DNA from: an uncultured bacterium
GTDB taxonomy: Bacteria; Planctomycetota; GCA-002687715
Direction: 5' to 3'
Assembly (NCBI GenBank): GCA_902826835.1
Contig: CADEGH010000039.1
Span: forward strand, 3,565 to 47,298
DNA: 43,734 nt
Shown here: piece after piece, positions 16,828 to 24,692 of the stretch
Numbering within the stretch: the first letter of the stretch is position 1
Layout of the letters: every line of letters starts with the position of its first letter
Translations under genes and position numbers: made by a program
Notes under the pieces: model-generated
Seen by the model: the letters and a program-made list of their open reading frames with translations, nothing else
What the model was told of the DNA's origin: nothing
The model's database searches: none

Positions 16828-17825
16828 TTCTTGGGGCGTCGCTTGATTTTGTTCTCGACGGCCTTGAGGTCGGCTTCGTCGGCTGCATCAGCCGCTTTCG
16901 CCTCCCGGACCTTGCGTTGCTTGTCATATTCCAGATAGAGGGCGCTCGTCTTCTGCTCCATCTGTTCGTGGCTGACCTCACCGGCATGAGTCAAGAGGGG
17001 GAACCCGTTGGAAGTGATGATCTGATCCACGTTCTGCTTCCAGAAGGCCATGCGCGTCTCCTGCTTGTTCTTGGCGCGCAATTCGGCGGTTTCGAGGAAG
17101 ATGACCACCAGTCGATTCAGCGTATCGATCTCGTCTTCGGTCAGGTAGTTCTTAGCTACGACGATGTCCGACTTGCGCACCCTGTCTCCCTTCCAAGTGA
17201 GCAGGCCGAGGTGCGGATCAATGGGATTCACCCGAGCGGTGATCAGTTCGGCGGCGGTCTTCCGCGTTACCGCAAAAATCAAGAGGTTTTGGACTGTGGC
17301 GAAGAAGGCCTGCGTGGCCTTGTTCGTTGTGTCGTAGTCGCTGGAAAGTGCAAAGAGATCGCGCACCTTCTGGTAGAAACGTTTCTCGGAGGCCCGGATG
17401 TCCCGGATCCGCTCCAGCATCTCGTCGAAGTAGTCCGGGCGGCCGTCCGGGTTCTTCAGCCGCTCGTCGTCCATCACGAAACCCTTGATCAGGTACTCTT
17501 TCAGAACCGTCGAAGCCCAGCGCCGGAACTGAGCTCCGCGCTTCGATCTCACGCGGTAGCCCACGGCCAGGATTGCGTCCAGGTTGTAGAGCTTGGTCAG
17601 GTAGCCCTTGCCATCGGCGGCAGTTGTCAAGGATTCCTTGACAACTGCACTCTCCTTGAGCTCCCGATCCTCGAAGAGGTTCTTCAGGTGCAGGGAAATG
17701 TTCTGTTTGGTGGCATCAAACAGATCCGCCATCTCGAGCTGGGTGAGCCAGACCGTCTGTTGCTCGGCTCGCAGCCTGATCTGACTCCCGCCATCCTCAG
17801 TGGTATAGATAATGAGATCGGTCAT
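16824..17825 (-). CDS. rhuM: RhuM-family protein
   Basis: A 333-residue protein of the RhuM (virulence protein RhuM) family, recognised from IRLRAEQQTVWLTQLEMADL, the KQNISLHLKNLFEDREL region, YNLDAILAVGYRVRS, FRRWASTVLKEYLIKGF, and the C-terminal region with LTEDEIDTLNRLVVIFLE. The N-terminal half resembles a Bro-N/KilA-type DNA-binding module; the biochemical role of the family is unclear. It often sits inside or beside type I restriction-modification operons, as here. It overlaps an hsdM-like stub at each end by an ATGA junction. It looks full length and intact, in contrast to its neighbours. Confidence 0.88.
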   Translation of the reverse strand: MTDLIIYTTEDGGSQIRLRAEQQTVWLTQLEMADLFDATKQNISLHLKNLFEDRELKESAVVKESLTTAADGKGYLTKLYNLDAILAVGYRVRSKRGAQFRRWASTVLKEYLIKGFVMDDERLKNPDGRPDYFDEMLERIRDIRASEKRFYQKVRDLFALSSDYDTTNKATQAFFATVQNLLIFAVTRKTAAELITARVNPIDPHLGLLTWKGDRVRKSDIVVAKNYLTEDEIDTLNRLVVIFLETAELRAKNKQETRMAFWKQNVDQIITSNGFPLLTHAGEVSHEQMEQKTSALYLEYDKQRKVREAKAADAADEADLKAVENKIKRRPKK

Positions 17826-17980
17826 GGAGAACGGGCCCTCCCGTAGTCATTCAAAAGGAAAAGCAGAAAGAGGGTGGTACGCGGGTAGGCGCGCAAGCCG
17901 TCCGCCTCCATCGCCCCGCGCATTTGGTCGGCGATGCTCCAAAGGGTGTTGCCAAGCGGTTTGGGATTCTCTTCGGTCAT
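17822..17980 (-). pseudogene. hsdM-like 5' stub B (52-codon mini-ORF)
   Basis: It begins MTEENPKPLGNTLWSIADQ, then RGAMEADGLRAY and a hydrophobic run TTLFLLFLLNDY. Ordinary HsdM starts read in the same order (LGNTLW-IADQLRGAMNADDFRDYML-FLFLRYLSDNYE). So the first roughly 50 codons of hsdM are present in altered form, and the frame then ends in an ATGA overlap with the RhuM start. The loss of several residues in the middle suggests decay. It could instead be a translated coupling peptide. It is too short for the ORF cut-off usually used. Confidence 0.6.
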
Positions 17981-18035
17981 GGCGTGATTTGGTCCGGTTC
18001 GTCGGATCGGAACCGCTCGTGGCTACGCCCGTGCA

Positions 18036-18359
18036 TCAGCCGCATCTCGCTCTCAATTTTCTACACACTGTGTAGCAAATCTCCCAGTCGGGATAGGCCA
18101 GGTAGAACTGCCGAAAATTCCGCAAGTTGGCGTACGAAAAGCCCCTGCCAAAACTGGCCGAAAGCGCCCTTGAGAGGTTGGCCAACAGCCTCTCGCCATA
18201 GGCGGCACGGCTACTGCCCTGCTGCTCCTCCTGCACGATGCGCTGGCCGATCAGCCAGTCCGCCTCGACCATCGCCGAGTTCACCGCGGAGCGCGCCTTG
18301 GTTCGAGCTTGCTCGAGGATGGCCCTGATGTCCTCGTGGAAGCGGGTCAGTTCGTTCAT
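18036..18359 (-). pseudogene. Truncated DUF1016 (YhcG-like PDDEXK) N-terminal domain
   Basis: The 107-residue product matches the N-terminal DUF1016 domain: ILEQARTKARSAVNSAMVEA, DWLIGQRIVQEEQ, YGERLLANLSRAL, GFSYANLRNFRQFYLAYPD. Full-length relatives are over 300 residues and carry a C-terminal PD-(D/E)xK nuclease domain. Here the frame ends soon after EICYTVCRKL, so the nuclease domain is missing. The ATG at 18359 lies inside hsdM-like stub C. GGAAC upstream may be a ribosome-binding site. A truncated DNA-binding remnant is the most likely reading. Confidence 0.75.
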
Positions 18360-18366
18360 ATCTGTT

Positions 18367-18408
18367 CCACAAAGTGTTGCCCGGTCGCTTTTGATTCTGC
18401 TCGATCAC
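18367..18408 (-). pseudogene. hsdM-like 5' stub C (14 codons)
   Basis: From GTG 18408 the frame reads MIEQNQKRPGNTLW, again like the first residues of HsdM, then switches to unrelated sequence exactly where the DUF1016 gene's upstream region begins. It starts 5 bp after the stop of the 62-residue gene. It is the most diverged of the three stubs, and its identity depends partly on the other two. Confidence 0.5.
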
Positions 18409-18413
18409 GAATA

Positions 18414-18602
18414 TCAGCGGTCGGAGCTTGGTGCCGCTTCACGCAGTGCCCGCGCCGGAATTCGGGTGAGTTTGCCGTTTTTCACGATGATGAGATTCGT
18501 ACCGGTCTGGATTGCAATCAGCCGGGCCGCTTCGGCAGCGCGGCGCATGGCCGCGATGGAGTCCGGGAGATCGGTGTCTTTGGTTTCTTGGATGTTTTTC
18601 AT
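18414..18602 (-). CDS. Small protein downstream of zeta-toxin-like remnant
   Basis: A 62-residue basic protein with a helix rich in alanine (MRRAAEAARLIAIQTGT) followed by a short strand-turn-strand LIIVKNGKLTRIPA. I recall proteins of this pattern directly downstream of zeta-toxin-like kinases, which fits here: the start overlaps (ATGA) the end of a reading frame resembling the C-terminus of a zeta toxin. The function is unknown; an antitoxin or accessory role is a guess. The gene appears intact. Confidence 0.65.
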   Translation of the reverse strand: MKNIQETKDTDLPDSIAAMRRAAEAARLIAIQTGTNLIIVKNGKLTRIPARALREAAPSSDR

Positions 18603-18727
18603 GGAGTTACGTTCTCCGCCCAGTCCAGCAGGATCGAAACCTCACCTACGCTATCATAGTGTGCCCAGGCGTCCACGGCACCCTCGTAGGCCTTGCCTCA
18701 CCCTCTCCTTCACGCGGGCAATTGCCC
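18599..18727 (-). pseudogene. Zeta-toxin-like C-terminal remnant, frameshifted
   Basis: Two short segments in different frames resemble the end of zeta-toxin/AAA_33 family kinases. AIARVKERVRQG (about 18689-18727) would precede the usual arginine-rich segment. KAYEGAVDAWAHYDSVG, then EVSILLDWAENVTP (18599-18694), resembles the usual C-terminal W-x-x-Y/F-D-x-S/N-G ending. The part that normally lies between them is missing and the frame changes, so the gene has suffered an internal deletion. The P-loop half was not found upstream. Intact zeta toxins phosphorylate UDP-N-acetylglucosamine. Identification is tentative. Confidence 0.4.
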
Positions 18728-19435
18728 CCTGTGCCGGGGTGGGTGCTTCTTCGGTGGTGTTGAGCGAGTTTATCAATCCTATCCTGATGCTTGGGGTGGC
18801 GGGGCTTACGGCCAAGCCTTCTGTTCACCCAAAGGCGGTACGGTGCATGGTGGGGTTGGGCAAAGCTCTCACTCGCACGCGCCGGATCGTGAAGTTCGAC
18901 TGCACCGACTCGTTCCCGACGATAGGCAAGGTGAGAGCGATCATCGCCTGATCGATCAGTTGCGGGCGTGCATCCGCGCGGTTCTGGAGCCCAATCCGCC
19001 ATCAGTGCTCTCGGAGCCGACGCGTGCTGATTCGCTGGTTGCCAGGGCGGAAGGGATCGGCTTTGATGACGAGCCGGGGATCGTTCTCGACGCGGGCCGG
19101 TTCGCTCGGATCGAGAGGGTAGCCACCCATTCCCGATAGATTGAGTCCAGCATCCTCTCCAGGTTTCCCGCCTCGCCTGCGCGGAGTGCGCCCTCTCCTC
19201 AGCGCGATCGGCAGGGTCCTGGCTCAAGCTCTCGGCGGCGACCCTCGATTGGGGACTTGTGGCTAGACCTGAGGAGCGGCCCGGATTCCGCAGTTACAAG
19301 CCAGACAGAGTTGGACTTGGGATGAAGGGTGACGTCCTCCCCTCCTTGCTCGGCGGTCGAAACCGCAGAGCAGAATCGAGATGGACCGAGCCCGATTGAC
19401 CGAAACTGGTTTCACAATTCAAAAGGGAATCCACC
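18728..19435. other. Intergenic stretch with no recognisable gene
   Basis: Several frames are open over 60-190 codons on both strands, but their products are arginine/proline-rich or lack family features. One plus-strand segment near 19080 reads DDEPGIVLDAGRFARIERVA and one minus-strand segment near 19140 reads MLDSIYREWVATLSIRAN; I recognise neither. The stretch may be degraded mobile DNA. No tRNA or repeat array was seen. Confidence 0.4.
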
Positions 19436-19831
19436 ATGAAAACTCTGTTGGCCTCACTCGCGGGAGTCGTGATGCTCGCTTCCGTCGCCGACGCTCGTTT
19501 GCCACACGTGGCACCGCGGCTGTCCGACCCGATCCCCTTGAGTGATGTGCCACATTGGGATGTCATCAACGGAGATGGCGTTGACCACAATTGGAACGTC
19601 ACCTTCATCGAGAACCCGGGCGGAGCCAACCCTCGCTACTCGTACTACACCTGGGGCTACGTCGATGGTGTCTTCACGATCGCTACCACTGGTGACATCT
19701 ACTTGGTGGATCCTGGCACGTACTGGCAGTACAGCATCACCCAGAGCAAGTGGTCTTTCTGGGAGTGGGATGGGGAAGGATACGAGAAGACCATCGGTGA
19801 ACCGGCTTCCAAGATCGTCCCCGGCAGTTGA
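19436..19831 (+). CDS. Small secreted protein of unknown function
   Basis: A 131-residue product with a clear signal peptide (MKTLLASLAGVVMLASVADA). The mature part of about 110 residues is rich in tryptophan and tyrosine (YSYYTWGYVDGVFTI, YWQYSITQSKWSFWEWDGEG), suggesting a small beta fold. AAGGGA lies 7 bases before the ATG. It stands alone, with no overlapping neighbour and a decayed sigma/kinase pair downstream. I do not recognise the family. Confidence 0.75.
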   Translation: MKTLLASLAGVVMLASVADARLPHVAPRLSDPIPLSDVPHWDVINGDGVDHNWNVTFIENPGGANPRYSYYTWGYVDGVFTIATTGDIYLVDPGTYWQYSITQSKWSFWEWDGEGYEKTIGEPASKIVPGS

Positions 19832-20111
19832 TACACCCGGCACAGTGCCCCTGTCGAGCCTACCGGCGTCCTCCCAGTCCCACTCCCTCGAGTGGCCAAG
19901 CGCGTAACTGTTGGTGCTGTCGGGTGCATCGCGAAACGTGCCGATCCTTCACGGATTCCCGGGGCGCGTCGATCGCCTAAACGTCACTCCCCCCTGCGCG
20001 ACTCCCCCCGATACGAGATCTCTGTGTAGAGCGGAACGCCTTGGTCGCATTCGCAGAATGGCAGGTAGGCTCCCGCGGGGAGACTCAGTGGAAAAACCGG
20101 CATCCACGAGC
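19832..20111. other. Intergenic stretch before decayed sigma factor
   Basis: No gene is recognised here. An ECF sigma factor would be expected upstream of the tail at 20112-20216, but none of the three plus-strand frames shows sigma region 2 sequence, so most of that gene appears to have been deleted. Confidence 0.4.
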
Positions 20112-20216
20112 GATTGGCCACTGGTGCTTGGTCTGACCGGTGCGAGGGTCGAGTCGGATTGGCGGCTCGCTCGGGCTTGGCTGAGCACGCGACTCAAGGA
20201 GTCCCCCTCGCCGTGA
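20112..20216 (+). pseudogene. C-terminal tail of an ECF sigma factor (remnant)
   Basis: The last 34 codons of this frame read LVLGLTGARVESDWRLARAW, then LSTRLKE. This is the usual C-terminal end of kinase-linked ECF sigma factors, where region 4 finishes with a V-x-x-DW-x-x-ARAWL-x-x-L pattern. Nothing upstream in the frame resembles the rest of a sigma factor. The stop TGA (20214-20216) overlaps the kinase GTG start (GTGA), a coupling typical of intact ECF/kinase pairs. It is therefore a fossil of a third sigma/kinase operon. Confidence 0.6.
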
Positions 20217-21127
20217 CCCCGGAGCAGCACGCCCGTATCGCCGCCGTCTTCCGCCACGACGCCAGTGGTTTTTCGGCCCTCGATGCCCTCGGAGTCGGAG
20301 GAACGCCCGGCCCGGCGCTCGAACTCGGCAGCAAGCTCGGCGACTTTCACATCGTGAAGCGAATCGGTGAGGGTGGCATGGCCATCGTCATGGAGGCCGC
20401 GCAATCCCACCCGCGCCGCGCAGTCGCGTTGAGGGTCCTTCGGGCCAACTTCCCTTCGAAGGAGCAACGAGAACGCTTTCGCCGCGAGGCCGACATCCTC
20501 GCGCAACTCGATCATCCCGGGATCGCCAGAGTTTATTCCGCCAGTGGAGGCGACGGTGATCGCGAGCCCCCGTGGCTCTCGATGGAATTGATCCACGGCG
20601 TCGGCTTCGACGAATTTGTCCAGCAACGGAGTCGGGATCCCGGGGTGGTCGCGAACCTTCTCTCCGCGCTCGCGGATGCGGCGGATCACGCGCACCAACG
20701 CGGCGTGGTCCACCGCGACCTCAAGCCCTCGAACATTCTGGTCGGCCTCGATGGCACTCCGCGCATTCTGGACTATGGTGTCTCCCACGTCGTGGCGAAC
20801 GAGCCTCTCGATGCCCGCATGACGCGGACGGGTCAGGTCATTGGCACTCTCGCCTACATGAGCCCGGAACAAGCCGAGGGGAAAAGTGCGGTGGACGGAC
20901 GGGCCGACATCTACGCACTCGGCGTGATCCTCTACGAAGCCTTGACCGGAGTCCTGCCCGTCGATGTGCGGGACTGCTCGATTGCGGAGGCCACACGCCG
21001 CATCGCCGATCGAAAACCAAGAAGACTCAAGACGCTGCGGCCCGCCCTCGACGACGACTTCGCGAGCGGCCAAAGCCAAGCACCCGCCGGCCAGGTCGGC
21101 CCGAGCGCCAACGAAATCACGCTGTGA
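20213..21127 (+). pseudogene. Degenerate Ser/Thr kinase-like protein (probable pseudokinase)
   Basis: A 304-residue kinase-like product starting at GTG 20213, with AAGGAG at 20196-20201. The glycine loop GEGGMAIV and catalytic loop HRDLKPSN (H167-D169) are present. However, the ATP-anchoring VAIK lysine is arginine (VALR, R74), and DFG is DYG (187-189). YMSPEQA is kept. The sequence fits the family up to LRPALDDDF, but then loses it. A fragment AKAKHPPARS in another frame resembles the missing piece, suggesting small indels. The normal end of the C-lobe, membrane segment and sensor region are absent. It may be a pseudogene or, less likely, a short regulatory pseudokinase. Its sigma partner survives only as a tail. 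Confidence 0.7.
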
Positions 21128-21328
21128 TGGCGTGAACCTACCCGGCTCCGCAGACTCCAGGCTATTCCTGGCCTCGACGGGGGACTCCGCTCACTCTCGA
21201 GACCGTTGAGCTGAAGTTCAGGCGCGAAACACCGTGTCAGTCAGCGCCACGCCGACCTTGAACGAATGTCCGGATTCGCTCTCGAAGCTGCGCAACCTCA
21301 TCACAGAGGCCCATCAGGGATTTGAGCT
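21128..21328. other. Intergenic stretch between kinase remnant and AAA partner stub
   Basis: No complete gene is present. On the minus strand after the partner stub, a short frame reads KLKSLMGLCDEVAQLRERIR and stops. It may be the tail of a deleted gene, but I cannot place it. The plus strand continues from the kinase stop with no family-like sequence. Confidence 0.35.
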
Positions 21329-21382
21329 TTACGCCACGAAGCCGTCAAGCGTCTGATCTTCGGGAATGATCAGGACCTTCAC
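21329..21382 (-). pseudogene. 17-codon stub of the AAA ATPase partner gene
   Basis: A GTG at 21382 overlaps the AAA ATPase stop (GTGA). The frame reads MKVLIIPEDQTLDGFVA and then stops at TAA. Similar openings (M-K-V/I-L-I/V-I-P-E-D) are, from memory, the start of TOPRIM-like or DUF4276-like proteins encoded directly after RecF/OLD-like ATPases. The remainder appears deleted. The family assignment is tentative, but the coupling is clear. Confidence 0.45.
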
Positions 21383-22605
21383 AGCGCCCTCTCGATCCAG
21401 CCGGTGGAAATGAGATGGTCCAGTTGTTTGCTGTCTCTCAGCGTGGAGAAATGCTCGAGGTCACCAATACGAGAGCAGACCGTGGCTCCATCGGGTCCAC
21501 GGTCCATCGCAACCACGTCCGCGAGGGCGGCCGGACCGAGATGAGCCAGAAGAATCGGGGAATGCGTGGTTGCGATGACCTGAATCTTGCGCTCCGCGGT
21601 GGTCGTTTCCAGCAGGCGGGCCAACAAGTGAATGCGCGCAGGATGGAGGCCGACATCAGGTTCCTCCAGAACGATGATGCTGCCTTTTTCGGCGGTGGTC
21701 AGCGCGGTGACGAGCCCCAAGTATCGAAGCGTCCCGTCCGAGACGCTGCGAGCGGATATTCTGCCTCCGCGTTTCTCTTGGAGAAAAAACATGACCTCCC
21801 GCAGTTGGGTGCGATCGAATTCGATGGATTCGAGCTCCGGTGCGCTCAGCTCGCCAACCCACTCGAGTACCGACGCCAACTGCTCGTCACTCAAACCGCT
21901 GAGCTTGGGGGATATGTTCTCGGCCGAGGTTCCGAGCGACGGAATGTTCTCGGGCTTGTACTCCCGCATCCGAGCCGGCTGGACATCCAGAAAAACGACT
22001 TCTCGCAGCTTGGACTGCAGCGCCCGGATCTGTCGAATCCCCTGTGGATCGACCCTCCCACCGTCTGAGATTTGGCCGAGCAGGGACCGGGTGGCAAAGC
22101 ACGACCTGACCTCCGATTTGCCACTGCCTTTGGCCCGAAGGGCAACTTTGATGGACCCTCCCGGTTGCGGGCCGCCGGAGGCTCCAATGCTGGGTGCTTC
22201 GGTGTCAAAGACCGGTGTGCTCATGCCATACCCGGCACTTTCGGAACCGACCAAGACCTCGCCACACGTATCGACCCTCAGTTTGTGGTGACATTTCCAG
22301 TAGTGACCGTCAACGCAAACCCGCCAATCGCTCTCCAGTGCAAACACGGCTTCGCTGCCCCGCGCTGCTTCCACGACCTGCCCGCGAATCGGCGGCCAGA
22401 TCTCTCTTTGGCCTTCCCACCGCCCGCGCAGCACGTCCCCGAGAGGAAAATCGAGTGCGGATCCCTGAAGAAAGCGCAGAGCATCTAAGGCGTTGCTCTT
22501 GCCGGAGGCATTCGGTCCGACCAAGAGCGTGAGGCCACCGAACTGGAGCCGGTTGCGACTGGTTCCGAAGCTTTTCCAGTTGTGGAGCGTCAACGAATTC
22601 AGCAT
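21379..22605 (-). CDS. RecF/OLD-like AAA family ATPase
   Basis: A 408-residue ABC-type ATPase of the AAA_21/RecF-like group. It begins with MLNSLTLHNWKSFG and the P-loop GPNASGKSN, has the signature-like VSDGTLRYLGLVTAL, a Walker B IIVLEEPDVGLHP, and the switch ATTHSPILL. The middle region is the dimerising insert usual in this group. GGAGG lies 11 bases before ATG 22605; GTG 22629 is an alternative start, adding eight residues. Many such ATPases are paired with a nuclease/TOPRIM-like protein in defence modules. Here the partner survives only as a 17-codon stub, so the ATPase is probably an orphan. The family name is solid; its cellular role is inferred. Confidence 0.85.
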   Translation of the reverse strand: MLNSLTLHNWKSFGTSRNRLQFGGLTLLVGPNASGKSNALDALRFLQGSALDFPLGDVLRGRWEGQREIWPPIRGQVVEAARGSEAVFALESDWRVCVDGHYWKCHHKLRVDTCGEVLVGSESAGYGMSTPVFDTEAPSIGASGGPQPGGSIKVALRAKGSGKSEVRSCFATRSLLGQISDGGRVDPQGIRQIRALQSKLREVVFLDVQPARMREYKPENIPSLGTSAENISPKLSGLSDEQLASVLEWVGELSAPELESIEFDRTQLREVMFFLQEKRGGRISARSVSDGTLRYLGLVTALTTAEKGSIIVLEEPDVGLHPARIHLLARLLETTTAERKIQVIATTHSPILLAHLGPAALADVVAMDRGPDGATVCSRIGDLEHFSTLRDSKQLDHLISTGWIERAL

Positions 22606-22707
22606 CCAGGCGATATCCTCCGGGTGCACCTCTTCGATGGGGGCCGCGCCCCGTGGCCAGCATACCGGGCGGAGACGCGGTGGTAAGGGATCGCGGGTTC
22701 CCTGGGT

Positions 22708-24609
22708 TCAACGGTCCGCGATCACGACCGCTGAGCTGATGGAGGGGGGTCCTTCGCCGAGAGCGTTGACGGAGGAGATCGCGATTCGCCAGGAGCCGGG
22801 GGCGAGTTCGTAGAAGGCGCAATGCGTGATGCCGCTGGACAAGGTCTGGCGCGGCGAGGCCAAGAATTGGTCGGTGGTCGTGACCTTGCCTTCCTGAATG
22901 CAGCGCACGTAGTAACCGAGGCAGTCCGGATCGGAGGTGGCACTCCAAGTAGCCACGATCGCCGTGACCTCGAGATCCGGAACCGCGGCGAGCACCGTGG
23001 AAGGAGGACTCGGCGGGGGAAGGGTCCGAGGACGATCTGGACGAGGCACGATCTCGATCAGTTCGAGCGTGGCCCCCGCTCGCGCGATGTGCCTCGGAGC
23101 GACCACCGGGAAGTAACAGAGATCGGCGCGCTCGAAGATCGACGAACACGCGGCAGATTCGTCCCGCGTGTAGGTACTCACCGTACGTAGGACTGCGTGG
23201 CGCTCCCACGCGGCGCGGGAAATGGTCGGAGCCGCGCCCTCCAAGGTGGGCTCCACAAGCTGGACGAGGTGAACAGGCGAGGTCGAAGCGAGAATCGCGG
23301 GCGGATCGAAGGAGCGTAGCCGACCGGCCGGTAGTCGAAGTAGGCGCTCCAAGCTCGGATCACTGAATACGAATTGCGGCTCCATGGCGGATCGCGACAG
23401 GGCGTCCGCCCTGAATTCCTCGAAAGTCGTAGGAGTCCGAAACAACCGCACGAGTCGCTGCGATTGCAGCGCGGGGAGGAAGCCGACGGCGGCGATCACC
23501 GGGATTCCGATGAAACGCCATCGCATCGTGAGCTTCACCAGCGGAAACGCGGCGAGGGCACAGAGCGCCGGCACGAGCGGGAGCGCATAGCGGTGGAAGG
23601 CCTTACCGCCCGGAATGAGACTGAGGAGCGAAACCACCACGAAGCTCACGACCAGACTTCCCGGTCGCGATCGGGCCCAGAGCACGAGTGCCATTCCCAT
23701 GATCGACAGAAGCGCCACCGGCCAGGTCAGCCCAAGTCTCAGACCCTCCCAGACGATGGGCTGGAACTTCGAGTAAGCCTGCGCGAGGCCGCGAAATCCG
23801 CCCTCCGTATCCAGCAGGTGAGCCCGGAAACGGGCGAAGGAAATCAGGGTGTAGGGGGCGACGGCGAAGAACACGAGGCAAGCTAGACCCACCGCCATGA
23901 TGAAGCGTAACCAGCGACCCCGGTGCTCCGGTGAATCGGCAGCGTTCCGCGGAAAAAACGCCACCCATGCCAGGGGAACCAATAAGACCACGGGCGTGTA
24001 CTTGGTGGCCATCGCCAGGCCCGTGGCGACTGCCGCCAACCCCAGAGCACGCCCCGATTTTCGGGCGTCGGCCCGAAGAATGGCCCAGAGGCCGAGCGTG
24101 GAGAAGAAGGTGACGGTGGTATCGACCACGCCGAAGTGAGCGTGCCGCACGGCCATCGGAGCGATCGCACAAATCAGCGCGGAGATCGCACCGGTCGGAC
24201 GCCCCCCCAAACGCGAGCCGATACCCGCGGCCAGCAGGATGGTCATCGTGCTGAGCAAGGCCGCGAGGCGCCGCTGGGCCCGGATCATGAAGGTCTCGTC
24301 TTGGACCATCTCCTTCCAGGCGACCGGGGGCTCGGGCTCCTCCACCCATCGAGTCCACTGGTATTGAACCCACGCCGCTCCGAGTGGCAAGTAGAAGGCA
24401 AGGGAGGAGTACGCGAAGAACCCGGGATCGGCGGTGCCCGTCCTGAGCATGTTCGCGACGACCAACGCGTAGTAATCCTCATCCACCCGAAGCTTCAACG
24501 GCAGACCGTATTCGAGCCCGGAGAATCTTGCGTACCCCCCGATCAGAAGGCTGAATACCAGGAGAAGAACGGAGGCGGTTTTGGCCATGGGATCGTGTCG
24601 TTCGACCAT
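22708..24609 (-). CDS. GT39-like membrane glycosyltransferase with C-terminal FN3-like domain
   Basis: A 633-residue polytopic membrane protein. It starts with a membrane segment (VLLLVFSLLIGGYARF), then the acidic first-loop motif LRVDEDYY, which is where dolichyl/undecaprenyl-phosphate sugar transferases of the GT-C fold place their catalytic acid. About ten membrane segments follow up to residue 390 or so (for example FIGIPVIAAVGFLPAL). A soluble segment follows, then a proline-rich linker (PPPSPPST). The last roughly 90 residues (ATWSATSDPDCLGYYVRC, then YELAPGSWRIAISSVNALGE) look like a fibronectin type III domain. That fusion is unusual for this family. ATG 24588 is an alternative start, and no clear ribosome-binding site decides between them. 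Donor and acceptor are unknown. Confidence 0.8.
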   Translation of the reverse strand: MVERHDPMAKTASVLLLVFSLLIGGYARFSGLEYGLPLKLRVDEDYYALVVANMLRTGTADPGFFAYSSLAFYLPLGAAWVQYQWTRWVEEPEPPVAWKEMVQDETFMIRAQRRLAALLSTMTILLAAGIGSRLGGRPTGAISALICAIAPMAVRHAHFGVVDTTVTFFSTLGLWAILRADARKSGRALGLAAVATGLAMATKYTPVVLLVPLAWVAFFPRNAADSPEHRGRWLRFIMAVGLACLVFFAVAPYTLISFARFRAHLLDTEGGFRGLAQAYSKFQPIVWEGLRLGLTWPVALLSIMGMALVLWARSRPGSLVVSFVVVSLLSLIPGGKAFHRYALPLVPALCALAAFPLVKLTMRWRFIGIPVIAAVGFLPALQSQRLVRLFRTPTTFEEFRADALSRSAMEPQFVFSDPSLERLLRLPAGRLRSFDPPAILASTSPVHLVQLVEPTLEGAAPTISRAAWERHAVLRTVSTYTRDESAACSSIFERADLCYFPVVAPRHIARAGATLELIEIVPRPDRPRTLPPPSPPSTVLAAVPDLEVTAIVATWSATSDPDCLGYYVRCIQEGKVTTTDQFLASPRQTLSSGITHCAFYELAPGSWRIAISSVNALGEGPPSISSAVVIADR

Positions 24610-24692
24610 CCCGAGCCGGAGGCACCGGGGACTGGCAGAAGGGTACCACCCTCATTCGCCGGGCGCGGGCAAGGGCGGCTGTTCCCACCGAC

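Noticed and set aside
18646..19227. 193-codon minus-strand frame in the gene-poor stretch
   Set aside because: Its product is Arg/Pro/His-rich without domain features, and the zeta-like remnant lies in other frames of the same strand.
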